The notes: a model not told the origin generated them from the sequence alone. Counted from the first letter of the stretch, positions 16,303 to 25,119 are shown. The stretch: DNA of 35,829 nt from Clostridia bacterium (GCA_017412045.1 JAFQOX010000093.1:1-35829), one strand, 5' to 3'. Numbers and translations are program-made.

Positions 16303-16346
16303 GTCAAAGTAATATTAAATCATATGCAAAAAGGAGGAATGATCCC

Positions 16347-19300
16347 ATGGGAAGCTTCGAAAAAACGAATGCCGCCCGTCAATGTCCGTGCTGCGGAAAC
16401 ACAACGTCCTTTATCAAGCGCAGCGAAGGGTATCTGTGCGAGCATTGCGGCTTTTTGGTAGAGCCTCTTCCGGACCAAACGAGCCTTCAGGAGCAGGACA
16501 ATGAGATCCACGCCCGCATCCTACAGGGACACGAATATTTACATAACTACGATTTCGAACGCGCCAGAAATACGTTTCAGCGGATCATGCAGGACGCGCC
16601 TGCCAATAAGCACGCGTACTGGGGATTTTTGCTCGCGAAATTCGGCGTCGTTTACGTCAAGGGATTTTTCAGCGATGAGGCGGAGCCGATCTACTGTTTT
16701 CCGGATTACGACCATCTCGGCAAAACCACGCTGAAAAGCACGAAGGAATTTGCCAAAATCCTCGAATTGGTCGGCGAGGATACCAAGCTGCAAAACCTGT
16801 ATTTCGAGCAAGCGAAAAAAATCGACCAGGCGATCATCAATTTCAGAAAGAGCGTTGACAGGGCGGAGGACGACGTATTTCTCTGCGTGAAGATCAGCCG
16901 CGCGACGGAAGCCGATCCGGAGGCCGCGGGGCATACGGAGGATTCCGCTATCGCGGAACAGATCGAGCGGGAGCTGACGGATCGCGGTCTCAAGGTCTTC
17001 TACAGCCTGCACACGCTGACGAATCAGGTGGACTCCGACGATCAGATCTGGAGCCATCTGGTCAAAAGTAAGAAAATGATCCTGATCGGAACCCGTGAGG
17101 ATTATCTGGAAAGCGCCTGGGTCAAGAGCGAATGGATGCGCTGGCTGTATCTGAACCGTCAGGAGCAGCTGTACGTTTACGTTCCGAAGCGCGACGTCGA
17201 ATCGCCCAAAAGCATTTTGCCCTACGAGCTCCGCACGAAGCAGATCTATACGCTGGATTCCTACGAAAAGCTCCTGCGTGACGTTTCGGATATGTCGAAC
17301 GCCGCCGCGCCCGCGCCGGACGATATGAACGGCAGGATCGTCTTCATCAACGGCAATGAGGAAATCATTCCGTACGGCACGGAGGAGATTTCCCCTTACG
17401 CATACAGCGGAAGGACGGACGTTTTCCGCGTCATTCTCCCCGAGGGCATCAAGCGGATCTGCAACGAGGCTTTTGCGGGCTGTGATAAAATGGTCGAGGT
17501 CAAATTGCCCGATTCGCTCCAGCTGATCGGCGAAGAAGCATTCCGCGGCTGCGATGTCCTGAAGGAGATCGATATTCCTTACCGTACGCAGACCATCGGC
17601 GTACAAGCCTTTCTGAACTGCCGCTCTCTCGAGAGCATCACCATCCCCGCCAATACGGTCAAAATCGGCTACGGCGCGTTCGGCTGCTGCGATCTTCTGA
17701 AGGAAATGTCCGTCGATAAAAGAAATAAAAATTATTACGGCAACGGTAATTGCATCGTGAGCAAAAACGGCGTGCTGGTCGTGGGCTGTGCGTCCACGAG
17801 GATTCCCGACGACGACAGCGTCGTGACGATCGGTCAGAACGCCTTCTGCGGCTGCGCGGAGCTGTTTGAGATCGATCTGCCCGACAGCGTTCAGACGATC
17901 GAGGACGGCGCCTTTCTGAACTGTCGGAATCTGGAGCGTATTTCGCTCCCGTCCAGCATAACCGAGATCGGAACGGATGCCTTCCGCGGCTGTAACGCGC
18001 TGAAAACCGTGAATTACGATAGCTCCGAGTGGGTATGGAAGGGCATCGACTGCGGCAAAGGAAACGAATGGCTGATGCAGGCTTACCGGAATACGCAGAA
18101 AAAACAGAAAAAGCCGGAAGCGGCAGAACAGACCGATGACCGGGAATACCTTGAAAACGTCGAATCCGTCGGCAGGGAATCCTTTGTCGATGACGATTCG
18201 GAATATGAATATACGGAAGAAACCAAAACGACAGAAACGGAAATTATGGAAAAGCAGGAGGAATCTACCATGATCGTGATGAAATCAAAAGCGCTTGAAA
18301 ATCTGGAGGCAGAGCTGGCGGTAGTCAGAAGACGCCTCGAGGACTCTCAGCGTATGCGTAAGGAGCTGGAGGAAAGCCTGGAGGACGTCAAACAGAAGCA
18401 GGCGGAATTGGCTCTCACCGCAGAACAGTGCGAATACCGCCAGACCGAATGTCTCAACCGCGCCAACCAGGCGGCAAGCGAGAAAATCGTGGCGGAGAAA
18501 AACGAAGCCAGTGCAAAGGAAAACAAAGCGAGAGCCATTCGTGAAATGGAACTGAAGGCGCAGGTGGAGGCCGAAGCCCGCGCGGCAGAGCTTGCAGCCC
18601 GCGCGAGAGCGGAAGCGGCTGCCCGTGAAAAGGAAAAGGCATCTCTGCGCGTGCAGGAAGCCGATGCCCGCGTCAACAGCGCGAAGGAAGAAATCAACCA
18701 GAAGGCGCGCGAGGAGTACGAAGCCAGAGAGCAGGCGCTTGCCGCCGAGCAGGAAAAAGCCGCTGCGTTGGAGGAATGCAAGCGTCTGGATGACGACGTC
18801 TCCTATAACCAGGATTATCTGGACCTCAACGCCGCTATGGAAAAGAAAACGCAAGCGAAGATCGACGATCTGCTTGCCCGCATCCGCCGTGAAATGGCAA
18901 AGGACAACCCGTCGTCCGAAGATGAGCAAACGACGACCACGACGGTCACAACGACGACGACCACGACGACGACCACCGGATCCGGTGCAAAGACTACCAC
19001 CACGACCACCACCAAGCCCGGAACGACAACCGTCAAACCCAAAACGACCGTTTCCATCCCGGAAACGTCACCCGCACAAACGGAAACACCTGCGGTTCCC
19101 GTCGGCGCCGGCTATATTCTTTACACGGACGGCAGAAAGCAGATTTTGAAAAACGGTATGACGTCCATTGCAAACTACGCTTATCAGAACAATGATACGA
19201 TCGCCATCGTCGTTCTTCCGAAAACACTGAAGCGCATCGGTGAATACGCATTTGCCGGATGCACCAATCTGACCACCGTGACCATGTTTGACAGCGTCAA

Positions 19301-19604
19301 CGAAATCGGAAAATACGCGTTTGACAAATGCACGAAGCTCTCCATCGTTCAGCTGACGCAGAATATCGCTGAAATCGCTCGCTGCACGTTCCAGAAATGC
19401 GAAAGCCTGAAAAAAATCGACATTCCCTACGGTGTAAAGAAGATCGACGTCTCCGCCTTTAATATGTGCAAGAATCTGGAAACCGTCACCCTTCCCGAAA
19501 CGCTGACGTACATCGGTGAAAGAGCGTTCTTCGGCTGTCTCGTCGGTACGGATATCGTACCCGGTAAAAACGTTTTTGTCGGAAGAGAGGCATTCGGCTC
19601 CTGA
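16347..19604 (+). CDS. Zinc-ribbon, TIR, coiled-coil and BspA-type LRR protein
   Basis: A 1085-residue multidomain protein. A zinc ribbon has C13, C16, C31 and C34. A TPR-like helical part spans 50-160. A TIR domain spans about 176-312, opening DDVFLCVKIS and closing with ESAWVKSEW, where E262 matches the catalytic glutamate of NAD-cleaving TIR domains. LRR_5 repeats run 345-562 (pattern IPxxVxxIGxxAFxxC), a coiled coil 648-855, a threonine-rich linker 860-905 and a second LRR_5 set 920-1085. There is no signal peptide or membrane span, so it should be cytoplasmic. The ATG at 16347 is set by AAGGAGG nine bases upstream. Hsp70B follows on the same strand. An NADase or signalling role is inferred from the TIR; the LRRs may be sensors. 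Confidence 0.88.
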   Translation: MGSFEKTNAARQCPCCGNTTSFIKRSEGYLCEHCGFLVEPLPDQTSLQEQDNEIHARILQGHEYLHNYDFERARNTFQRIMQDAPANKHAYWGFLLAKFGVVYVKGFFSDEAEPIYCFPDYDHLGKTTLKSTKEFAKILELVGEDTKLQNLYFEQAKKIDQAIINFRKSVDRAEDDVFLCVKISRATEADPEAAGHTEDSAIAEQIERELTDRGLKVFYSLHTLTNQVDSDDQIWSHLVKSKKMILIGTREDYLESAWVKSEWMRWLYLNRQEQLYVYVPKRDVESPKSILPYELRTKQIYTLDSYEKLLRDVSDMSNAAAPAPDDMNGRIVFINGNEEIIPYGTEEISPYAYSGRTDVFRVILPEGIKRICNEAFAGCDKMVEVKLPDSLQLIGEEAFRGCDVLKEIDIPYRTQTIGVQAFLNCRSLESITIPANTVKIGYGAFGCCDLLKEMSVDKRNKNYYGNGNCIVSKNGVLVVGCASTRIPDDDSVVTIGQNAFCGCAELFEIDLPDSVQTIEDGAFLNCRNLERISLPSSITEIGTDAFRGCNALKTVNYDSSEWVWKGIDCGKGNEWLMQAYRNTQKKQKKPEAAEQTDDREYLENVESVGRESFVDDDSEYEYTEETKTTETEIMEKQEESTMIVMKSKALENLEAELAVVRRRLEDSQRMRKELEESLEDVKQKQAELALTAEQCEYRQTECLNRANQAASEKIVAEKNEASAKENKARAIREMELKAQVEAEARAAELAARARAEAAAREKEKASLRVQEADARVNSAKEEINQKAREEYEAREQALAAEQEKAAALEECKRLDDDVSYNQDYLDLNAAMEKKTQAKIDDLLARIRREMAKDNPSSEDEQTTTTTVTTTTTTTTTTGSGAKTTTTTTTKPGTTTVKPKTTVSIPETSPAQTETPAVPVGAGYILYTDGRKQILKNGMTSIANYAYQNNDTIAIVVLPKTLKRIGEYAFAGCTNLTTVTMFDSVNEIGKYAFDKCTKLSIVQLTQNIAEIARCTFQKCESLKKIDIPYGVKKIDVSAFNMCKNLETVTLPETLTYIGERAFFGCLVGTDIVPGKNVFVGREAFGS

Positions 19605-19643
19605 TTCGCCATAGCTCATAAACAATCGCATCATACGTAAAAC

Positions 19644-19679
19644 TTGAATGGGACAGAGTCCGTGATTCTGTCCCATCAA
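19644..19679 (+). other. Intercistronic hairpin between the TIR-LRR gene and Hsp70B
   Basis: ATGGGACAGA (19648-19657) pairs with TCTGTCCCAT (19667-19676). The tail is only weakly T-rich, so it may be a partial terminator or RNA stabiliser that lets some transcripts continue into Hsp70B. Confidence 0.55.
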
Positions 19680-19708
19680 TTTATATCATAAAGAAGGAAC
19701 CATAAAAA

Positions 19709-21700
19709 ATGAAAGATCAAAATATCATCATTGGCTTGGATTTCGGCAACTATTGCACCGTCCTCAGCTGTGTCGATCAATCTTATTCCGTCGACAAAGC
19801 AACCGATATGATGCGCCTGCTTATGCCCCACGAGCAGGCGAACGGAATTCCGAGCGTATATTTTTATTCCCAAAAGAAGGGCTCGCTGTACGGCAGAGAC
19901 GCCGTTTCGATGTATGCGACGCCCGCCGCCAACCGACTGCGGTATTTAAAGCGCAGACTGGGCGAAACCGCGACCGTCGACGGCAAGGAGATTTTGATCG
20001 ACGAGGCGATCACGGATATTATCCAACACTGCGTACGGCTCGCCAACGAGCAATTGATGCTCGAATTCGGCAAAACGACGAATCTGGTCACCCTCGCGTA
20101 TCCCGCCTCGTACAAGCCCGAGCAACTGCAAAAGCTGATCACGCTTGCCGAAAAAGCCACGCTTCCGGACGGAACGCATATCCGTGTTTGCAGTACGATT
20201 GTTGCGCCCGCCGCGGCGGCGATCGATTATCTGGAGGCGCACGGCAGACCCGGAACGGAAACGACCGTTCTGGCTTACGACCTCGGCGGCGGATCCTTCG
20301 GCTTATCGCTCGTGAAAATACATCCCAACGGATGCCGCGACGAATCCGGCGCGCTGTATTACTACGACATCATTGACCAAGCAGGTCTCGCCAATATCGG
20401 CGGCATCGAATTTGACAGGGTCATGTACGAGATTTTGCTTGAGAAGGCGGACCAAGTGCTGAACGGCGCCAAGCTTTCGGATTATGAATTGAATATGTTG
20501 CGGGACAAAGAAGCCGAGCAGGCAAAAATCGAATTGTCGAAGTTCAACGTCACGTATCCGTCGGTCCTTCACAACGACGAGAATCTGAATATCGAAGTCA
20601 CCCGGGCGGAATTTGAAGAACGCGCCAGACCTCTTCTGAGACGCACGGTCGCGCTTACGCGCAATATGCTGATGGATCATTATGAAAACGCGCCGGATTT
20701 CATCATCATCACGGGCGGCTCCTCCGAAATGCCCATGGTTGAAAAAAATCTGAAGGCGGCGTTCCCCGAATACGCGGGCAGAATCATCCTGCACCGCCCC
20801 AGAAGAGCGATCTCCTTCGGCGCGGCGCGCTTTGGCGCATCACAGCAATGCCGACAGGCAAGCCGATCCGATGCACCCTCCGAGCCCGCAAAGCCCGCGC
20901 AGAATACGGCGAACGAAAGCCTCTCTCTGGTTCAGCCAAACCTCAAGTTTGATATCGGCATCCGTGTATCGGATTATCAAAAGAATCGACGCTTCATCGA
21001 GACGCTGGCGCCCGCAGGCTCCCCGCTTCCCTATGAATCTCCCTATTATTTTTCGGAAACGTCCGTCGATCAACAGCGTTTTTCCGTCTGGTCCGTTTAC
21101 AGATCCATCGTGGCACGCCCCGACCCCTATAAAATCGACGAGCATTACACGAAAATCATGGACGCTACCGTTGACCACGGCGTTCCCCTGCCCAAGGGCA
21201 CGGAAACAAAATCGAGAATGCTGATCGATACGGACGGCCGTATCAAAATCGAATCAACCGTTTGCAAGCCGGCAGATGACGGTATGGGAGCGGATCACGC
21301 CCGCTCACACAAGCGGATCGCTTTCGACATCGGCGTGCGCCTGCTGAATCCGGACAGAAAGGAGCGCTTCATCGAAACTCTTGCGCCCGCAGGAACCACG
21401 CTCCCTTATGAATCGCCCTATCACGTTTTCCCGACCGTGGCTGATCATCAGAGAACGTCGTTTTTCCCGATTTTCGAAGCAAAAACCGAAAATCCCGATC
21501 CGTATAAACCGGACGAAGATTATTCGGAAATCCTTCAGGTGACGGTCGACCATGGAAAAGCGGTCCCCAAAGGAACCCAAACGAAATCCAAAATGATCAT
21601 CAACGAAGACGGCTTTATTAAAATCGAGTCGTTCAACGCGCAGGGAGAAAAGCTCGTCTCCCATTGTCTGATGAGATTGCAGCATCTGGAATCCGATTGA
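19709..21700 (+). CDS. Divergent Hsp70 (Hsp70B) with altered catalytic residues and two substrate-binding modules
   Basis: A 663-residue protein. The ATPase domain (1-395) is close to that of Hsp70A (GLDFGNYCT, RYLKRR with K81, ITGGSSEMPMVE). The residue at the DnaK E171 position is A166 (IVAPAAAA), and the DLGGGTFD loop reads DLGGGSFG (S196 and G198 for T and D). ATP hydrolysis is therefore expected to be weak or lost, while binding may remain. After a linker two tandem beta modules follow, about 410-515 and 535-645. Each has FDIGxRxxx, FIETLAPAG, DYxEIxxxTVDHG and GxIKIES, similar to the single module in Hsp70A. There is no lid helix. AAGGA lies about 10 bases before the ATG. It lies downstream of the TIR-LRR gene, probably co-transcribed in part. 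Confidence 0.88.
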   Translation: MKDQNIIIGLDFGNYCTVLSCVDQSYSVDKATDMMRLLMPHEQANGIPSVYFYSQKKGSLYGRDAVSMYATPAANRLRYLKRRLGETATVDGKEILIDEAITDIIQHCVRLANEQLMLEFGKTTNLVTLAYPASYKPEQLQKLITLAEKATLPDGTHIRVCSTIVAPAAAAIDYLEAHGRPGTETTVLAYDLGGGSFGLSLVKIHPNGCRDESGALYYYDIIDQAGLANIGGIEFDRVMYEILLEKADQVLNGAKLSDYELNMLRDKEAEQAKIELSKFNVTYPSVLHNDENLNIEVTRAEFEERARPLLRRTVALTRNMLMDHYENAPDFIIITGGSSEMPMVEKNLKAAFPEYAGRIILHRPRRAISFGAARFGASQQCRQASRSDAPSEPAKPAQNTANESLSLVQPNLKFDIGIRVSDYQKNRRFIETLAPAGSPLPYESPYYFSETSVDQQRFSVWSVYRSIVARPDPYKIDEHYTKIMDATVDHGVPLPKGTETKSRMLIDTDGRIKIESTVCKPADDGMGADHARSHKRIAFDIGVRLLNPDRKERFIETLAPAGTTLPYESPYHVFPTVADHQRTSFFPIFEAKTENPDPYKPDEDYSEILQVTVDHGKAVPKGTQTKSKMIINEDGFIKIESFNAQGEKLVSHCLMRLQHLESD

Positions 21701-21710
21701 TTTTTGAACG

Positions 21711-21746
21711 AAAAAAATCCCCCGAAAATGATTCGGGGGTTTTTTA
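21711..21746. terminator. Bidirectional terminator between Hsp70B and the PPP phosphatase
   Basis: CCCCCGAA (21719-21726) pairs with TTCGGGGG (21732-21739), with TTTTTT on the right and AAAAAAA on the left. It can serve both convergent genes. Confidence 0.85.
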
Positions 21747-21747
21747 T

Positions 21748-21851
21748 ACCATAGGAAATTGCGCAAAATGGTCCTCGCCGTTTCGCATTGTTTCAATACA
21801 GGCTGAACTGCGGTAGGCGAGCAACTTCCTGCGGGCGTTGCCCGCTTTTTT
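21748..21851 (+). repeat. Dispersed repeat, copy A
   Basis: The unit starts ACCATAGGAAATTGCGCAAAA, has a CTCGCC...GGCGAG inverted pair and ends in the hairpin GCGGGC-GTT-GCCCGC followed by a T-run. A partial second hairpin arm (GGCGTTGCCCGC) follows just downstream. Four more copies occur near 26.6 kb and 30.1 kb. Confidence 0.85.
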
Positions 21852-21878
21852 ATGCAGCTTCCGGCTGGCGTTGCCCGC

Positions 21879-22577
21879 TCAGACGTAAAATTCCGCCATA
21901 TCGTCCAGACGGATGCAGCCGAGATTTTTTCCGTGACAGACGCCGCAGTCGATGGCGATATGACCGTTTCGGATATAGATCCTGCCGTCGTACGCGGGGT
22001 CGATCAGGAAGGTCGGCGTATGGCCCGTGATCAGATACTTATCGGGATAATAACGCTTCTCGTAATCGGCTCTGGCGTAGAGCGTGTGAACGGGGTGATA
22101 ATCATCAAGCGGCTTTTCCGGGGAAAAATCGGGAAGTCCGCCGTGAACGAGAACAAAGGTGTTTTCTCCGACGGTCAGCTCCTCGTAGAAGGAAAACTCC
22201 TCCAGATAATCCAGGATATATTCCCGATCCTCAAGGGACAGCCGCGAGAAATCCTTGGATGTCATATAGCCGCCGTTTTCATACCATTCCTGAACGGCGC
22301 GGATGAGCTCGACGTTCCAATTCGTTTCGAGACTTTCCTCCGTGATCTCCACGTTTACGGCGCGCAGGACGTGCTCCGCCATATGCTCGTGATTTCCCAT
22401 GATGGGGATCACGTTGGTCCTCATACTCATATCGGAAAGAATCCGCATGGGATGCTCTCCGCGGTCGACGACGTCGCCGAGAATATAGAGCGTATCGTCA
22501 TCGGAAAACGCGATCTTTTTCAGCATGGCTGCGTATTTTTCGTAATCGCCGTGGACGTCGGACATCACGTAAGTCAT
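21879..22577 (-). CDS. PPP-family metallophosphatase (Ser/Thr phosphatase-like)
   Basis: A 232-residue calcineurin-like phosphoesterase. The PPP signature motifs are all present: SDVHG with D7 and H9, GDVVDRG (34-40) and GNHE (61-64). Bacterial members dephosphorylate phosphoproteins or cleave dinucleoside tetraphosphates. Size and the DRG motif point to the PPP/ApaH branch rather than to a cyclic-nucleotide phosphodiesterase. The ATG at 22577 has GGAGG upstream. It follows the N-acetylneuraminate lyase gene by only 32 bases on the same strand, so both likely share a transcript, though no metabolic link is obvious. The substrate is not known. Confidence 0.85.
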   Translation of the reverse strand: MTYVMSDVHGDYEKYAAMLKKIAFSDDDTLYILGDVVDRGEHPMRILSDMSMRTNVIPIMGNHEHMAEHVLRAVNVEITEESLETNWNVELIRAVQEWYENGGYMTSKDFSRLSLEDREYILDYLEEFSFYEELTVGENTFVLVHGGLPDFSPEKPLDDYHPVHTLYARADYEKRYYPDKYLITGHTPTFLIDPAYDGRIYIRNGHIAIDCGVCHGKNLGCIRLDDMAEFYV

Positions 22578-22609
22578 TGGGAAGTCCTCCTTGTCATCGT
22601 GGTTTGGTG

Positions 22610-23491
22610 TCAGAGAACAAATCCGGCCGCCTTGAGATCGGACAGGATCTGTTTTCTCTGCTTTTCGTCATATTTTACCATGGGGAAGGATGCGTCGCCG
22701 ACCTCGAAGCCTCTTTCCTCCAGAACCATCTTCACGACGGGAATGACGGAATATTTGAGGATCACGCGGATGATCTTGTCGGCTTTTTTCTGCGCTTCTC
22801 TCGCTTGCTCGATATTTCCCGCAGAGAAGCTCTGATAAATTTCATGGATCAGCGGGAAAATAATATTATAGGTCGAGCCGATACCGCCGTCCGCGCCCGC
22901 GGACAGACCGCAGATCAGCATTTCATCGGGACCGTTGAAGATATTGGCTTGCGGAAATTTTTCCCGCAGGGAGATCATCTCGTAATAGTTCGAGGAGGTC
23001 CACTTCACGCCGGTAATATTGTCAATCTTGAAGAGCTTTTTGAAAAGGTCAAGGCTGATATTCACGCCTGCCGCCGCCGTATAATAAATAATCAGCGGAA
23101 TATCCACGCTTTTCGCGATCTCCTTGTAGTATTCGTAGATCTCGTTTTCGTCGTATTTGAAGTAGATCGGCGCAATGGAGGAGATCGCATCCGCACCGCA
23201 GTCCTGCGCGTGCCGTGCAAGCTTGAGCGTATTGCGGAAATTCATATCAGTGATATGTACGATCTTCGCTTTGTCGGGACCGATAAACTCAATCGCTTTC
23301 TCGCAAAGCTTTTTACGCTCGGGAATGTCGAGCAGCAAGCCCTCTCCCGTTGCGCCTCCGATATAGAAGCCGTTTGCGCCCTGCTCGATTTCGTAATCAA
23401 TCAGCTTTTCAAGCGCGCGGGTATTGAGCTTTTCCTTGCTTGTCAGGGGTGTGACGAGCGCGGGGAATACGCCTTTAAAATCCGTTTTCAT
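22610..23491 (-). CDS. nanA: N-acetylneuraminate lyase (DapA/NanA family aldolase)
   Basis: A 293-residue class I aldolase that splits sialic acid into N-acetylmannosamine and pyruvate. GGATGE (45-50) is the pyruvate carboxylate site, Y136 the family tyrosine, and K163 in GVKWTSSN the Schiff-base lysine. Spacing and the TSxxxYxM context fit lyase better than dihydrodipicolinate synthase. I start at the ATG at 23491, which has GAGG about 9 bases upstream and gives the usual N-terminus (M-x-x-D-x-x-GV); an ATG 7 codons earlier lacks a ribosome site. No other sialic acid genes are present in the window, so another 2-keto-3-deoxy acid remains possible as substrate. Confidence 0.85.
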   Translation of the reverse strand: MKTDFKGVFPALVTPLTSKEKLNTRALEKLIDYEIEQGANGFYIGGATGEGLLLDIPERKKLCEKAIEFIGPDKAKIVHITDMNFRNTLKLARHAQDCGADAISSIAPIYFKYDENEIYEYYKEIAKSVDIPLIIYYTAAAGVNISLDLFKKLFKIDNITGVKWTSSNYYEMISLREKFPQANIFNGPDEMLICGLSAGADGGIGSTYNIIFPLIHEIYQSFSAGNIEQAREAQKKADKIIRVILKYSVIPVVKMVLEERGFEVGDASFPMVKYDEKQRKQILSDLKAAGFVL

Positions 23492-23547
23492 AAGACTGAA
23501 CCTCGTTTTCATAATAGATTTTTGATAAAAATGGGGTCTGCGCTTTT

Positions 23548-23575
23548 ATTATAGCACAAAACGGAATGTTTTCAT
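23548..23575 (-). promoter_or_regulatory. Leftward promoter of the lyase-phosphatase operon
   Basis: On the minus strand ATGAAA (23575-23570), 16 bases, TATAAT (23553-23548) with TGC before it, an extended -10. Confidence 0.6.
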
Positions 23576-23622
23576 GCTTTTTTTGAAAAAAACAGAAAAA
23601 TTTTTGAGTTTTCGCTTATCAA

Positions 23623-23651
23623 TTGACATTTTGATAAAAAACTTATATAAT
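23623..23651 (+). promoter_or_regulatory. Promoter of the aldehyde dehydrogenase gene
   Basis: A consensus promoter: TTGACA (23623-23628), 17 bases, TATAAT (23646-23651), 51 bases before the start codon. Confidence 0.85.
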
Positions 23652-23702
23652 ATAAACAGAATTCTCCTATAGTTTAAAAAATATCGGAAAGAGAGAACAT
23701 CT

Positions 23703-25079
23703 ATGACAAACAATATTGATCTGATTCTGGAAAGTCAAAAAAAATATTTCCGCAGCGGTGCGACGCTTTCCGTGGAATCCCGCGTAGAATTGCTGCAAAA
23801 GCTTTACGATACGATCAAAGAAAAGAAGCAGGAGATCGCGATCGCTCTGGCGCAGGACCTCGGAAAAAGTGAATTTGAAAGCTTCATGTGTGAGACCGGA
23901 ATGGTTTTGTCGGAAATCACGTATATGATCAAAAACACCGCCAAGCTGGCGGCAAAGCAAAAGGCTGCGACGCCCCTTGCGCAATTCCCTTCGACGAGCT
24001 ACCGCATGGCGGTTCCTTACGGAAACGTTCTGGTCATGAGCCCGTGGAACTATCCCTTTTTGCTCGCGCTGGATCCCGTCGTGGATGCCGTCGCGGCGGG
24101 CAACACCGTGGTTCTGAAGCCGAGCGCGTATTCGCCCGCGACCACGGAGATCGTCAGAACGGTAATCGAAGCCGTATTCCCCGCCGAGCACGTTGCGGTC
24201 GTGACGGGCGGCAGAAAAGAGAATCAGGACCTGCTGACAAAGAAGTTCGACATGGTCTTTTTCACGGGAAGCCAGAAGGTCGGAAAAGAGGTTCTGCGCC
24301 ACACGGCGGAGCATTTGACACCCACCGTGCTGGAGCTTGGCGGCAAATGCCCCTGTATCGTGGATAAAACGGCAAATATTTCGCTCGCGGCGAAGAGAAT
24401 CGTTTTCGGCAAGTTCCTGAACTGCGGTCAGACCTGCGTCGCGCCCGACTATATCCTCTGCGACAAAACGATCAAATACGAGCTGATCGGCGCGATCCAG
24501 AAGCAGCTCCGTCTGCAATACGGCGTGCTTCCCATCGAAAATCCCAGCTACGGCAAAATGATCAACGAGAAGCATTACGAGCGCGTAGCGAAGCTGATCG
24601 ATCCCGATAAGGTCGCCTTCGGCGGTTACGGCAAGCGCGACCAATTGCAGATCGCGCCCACGCTGATGGATCACGTGACGTGGGACGATCCGATCATGCA
24701 GGAGGAGATCTTCGGTCCTGTCCTCCCCGTATTGGATTATGAAGAATTTGAGGATATCTTCGGCATTCTCGCGGATAAGCCCAAGCCTTTGGCGCTCTAT
24801 CTCTTCACGGAGGACAAAACGCATATCGATGCCGTTAACGAACGCTTGTCTTACGGCGGCGGCTGTATCAACGATACTGTCATTCATCTCGCAACCACGG
24901 AGATGGGCTTCGGCGGCGTCGGCGAAAGCGGTATGGGCTCCTATCACGGCAAGGCGGGCTTCGAGGCTTTCTCCCATATCAAGAGCATCGTGGAAAAGAA
25001 AACGTGGCTCGATCTTCCCATGCGCTATCAGCCCACAAAATTCGTATACGAAAAATTGCTTGAAAAATTTCTGAAATAA
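23703..25079 (+). CDS. Aldehyde dehydrogenase, class 3-like
   Basis: A 458-residue NAD(P)-dependent enzyme oxidising aldehydes to acids. It carries the folding and cofactor motif PWNYPF, FTGSQKVG of the Rossmann fold, E211 in LELGGK (general base) and the catalytic C245 in NCGQTCVAPD. EEIFGPVLPV and a GMGSYHGKAGF segment are typical of the class 3/fatty-aldehyde branch, and the C-terminus is amphipathic (KFVYEKLLEKFLK). Length is normal. AGAGAG lies before the ATG and a consensus promoter lies upstream. It is a single gene with its own terminator. The physiological aldehyde is unknown. Confidence 0.93.
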   Translation: MTNNIDLILESQKKYFRSGATLSVESRVELLQKLYDTIKEKKQEIAIALAQDLGKSEFESFMCETGMVLSEITYMIKNTAKLAAKQKAATPLAQFPSTSYRMAVPYGNVLVMSPWNYPFLLALDPVVDAVAAGNTVVLKPSAYSPATTEIVRTVIEAVFPAEHVAVVTGGRKENQDLLTKKFDMVFFTGSQKVGKEVLRHTAEHLTPTVLELGGKCPCIVDKTANISLAAKRIVFGKFLNCGQTCVAPDYILCDKTIKYELIGAIQKQLRLQYGVLPIENPSYGKMINEKHYERVAKLIDPDKVAFGGYGKRDQLQIAPTLMDHVTWDDPIMQEEIFGPVLPVLDYEEFEDIFGILADKPKPLALYLFTEDKTHIDAVNERLSYGGGCINDTVIHLATTEMGFGGVGESGMGSYHGKAGFEAFSHIKSIVEKKTWLDLPMRYQPTKFVYEKLLEKFLK

Positions 25080-25082
25080 GGC

Positions 25083-25119
25083 AAAACAGCCCGTTCCGCA
25101 AGCGGAACGGGCTGTTTTT
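25083..25119. terminator. Bidirectional terminator between the dehydrogenase and the esterase
   Basis: A near-perfect 17-bp stem, AAAACAGCCCGTTCCGC with its complement, ends in T5. The right arm overlaps the stop codon of the convergent SGNH gene. The A-run at the left gives a T-run on the other strand. Confidence 0.92.

Noticed and set aside
16144-16346. Housekeeping dnaK operon with CIRCE heat-shock element
   Set aside because: No TTAGCACTC-N9-GAGTGCTAA inverted repeat is present, there is no hrcA or dnaJ nearby, and the Hsp70s have altered phosphate motifs and no lid.
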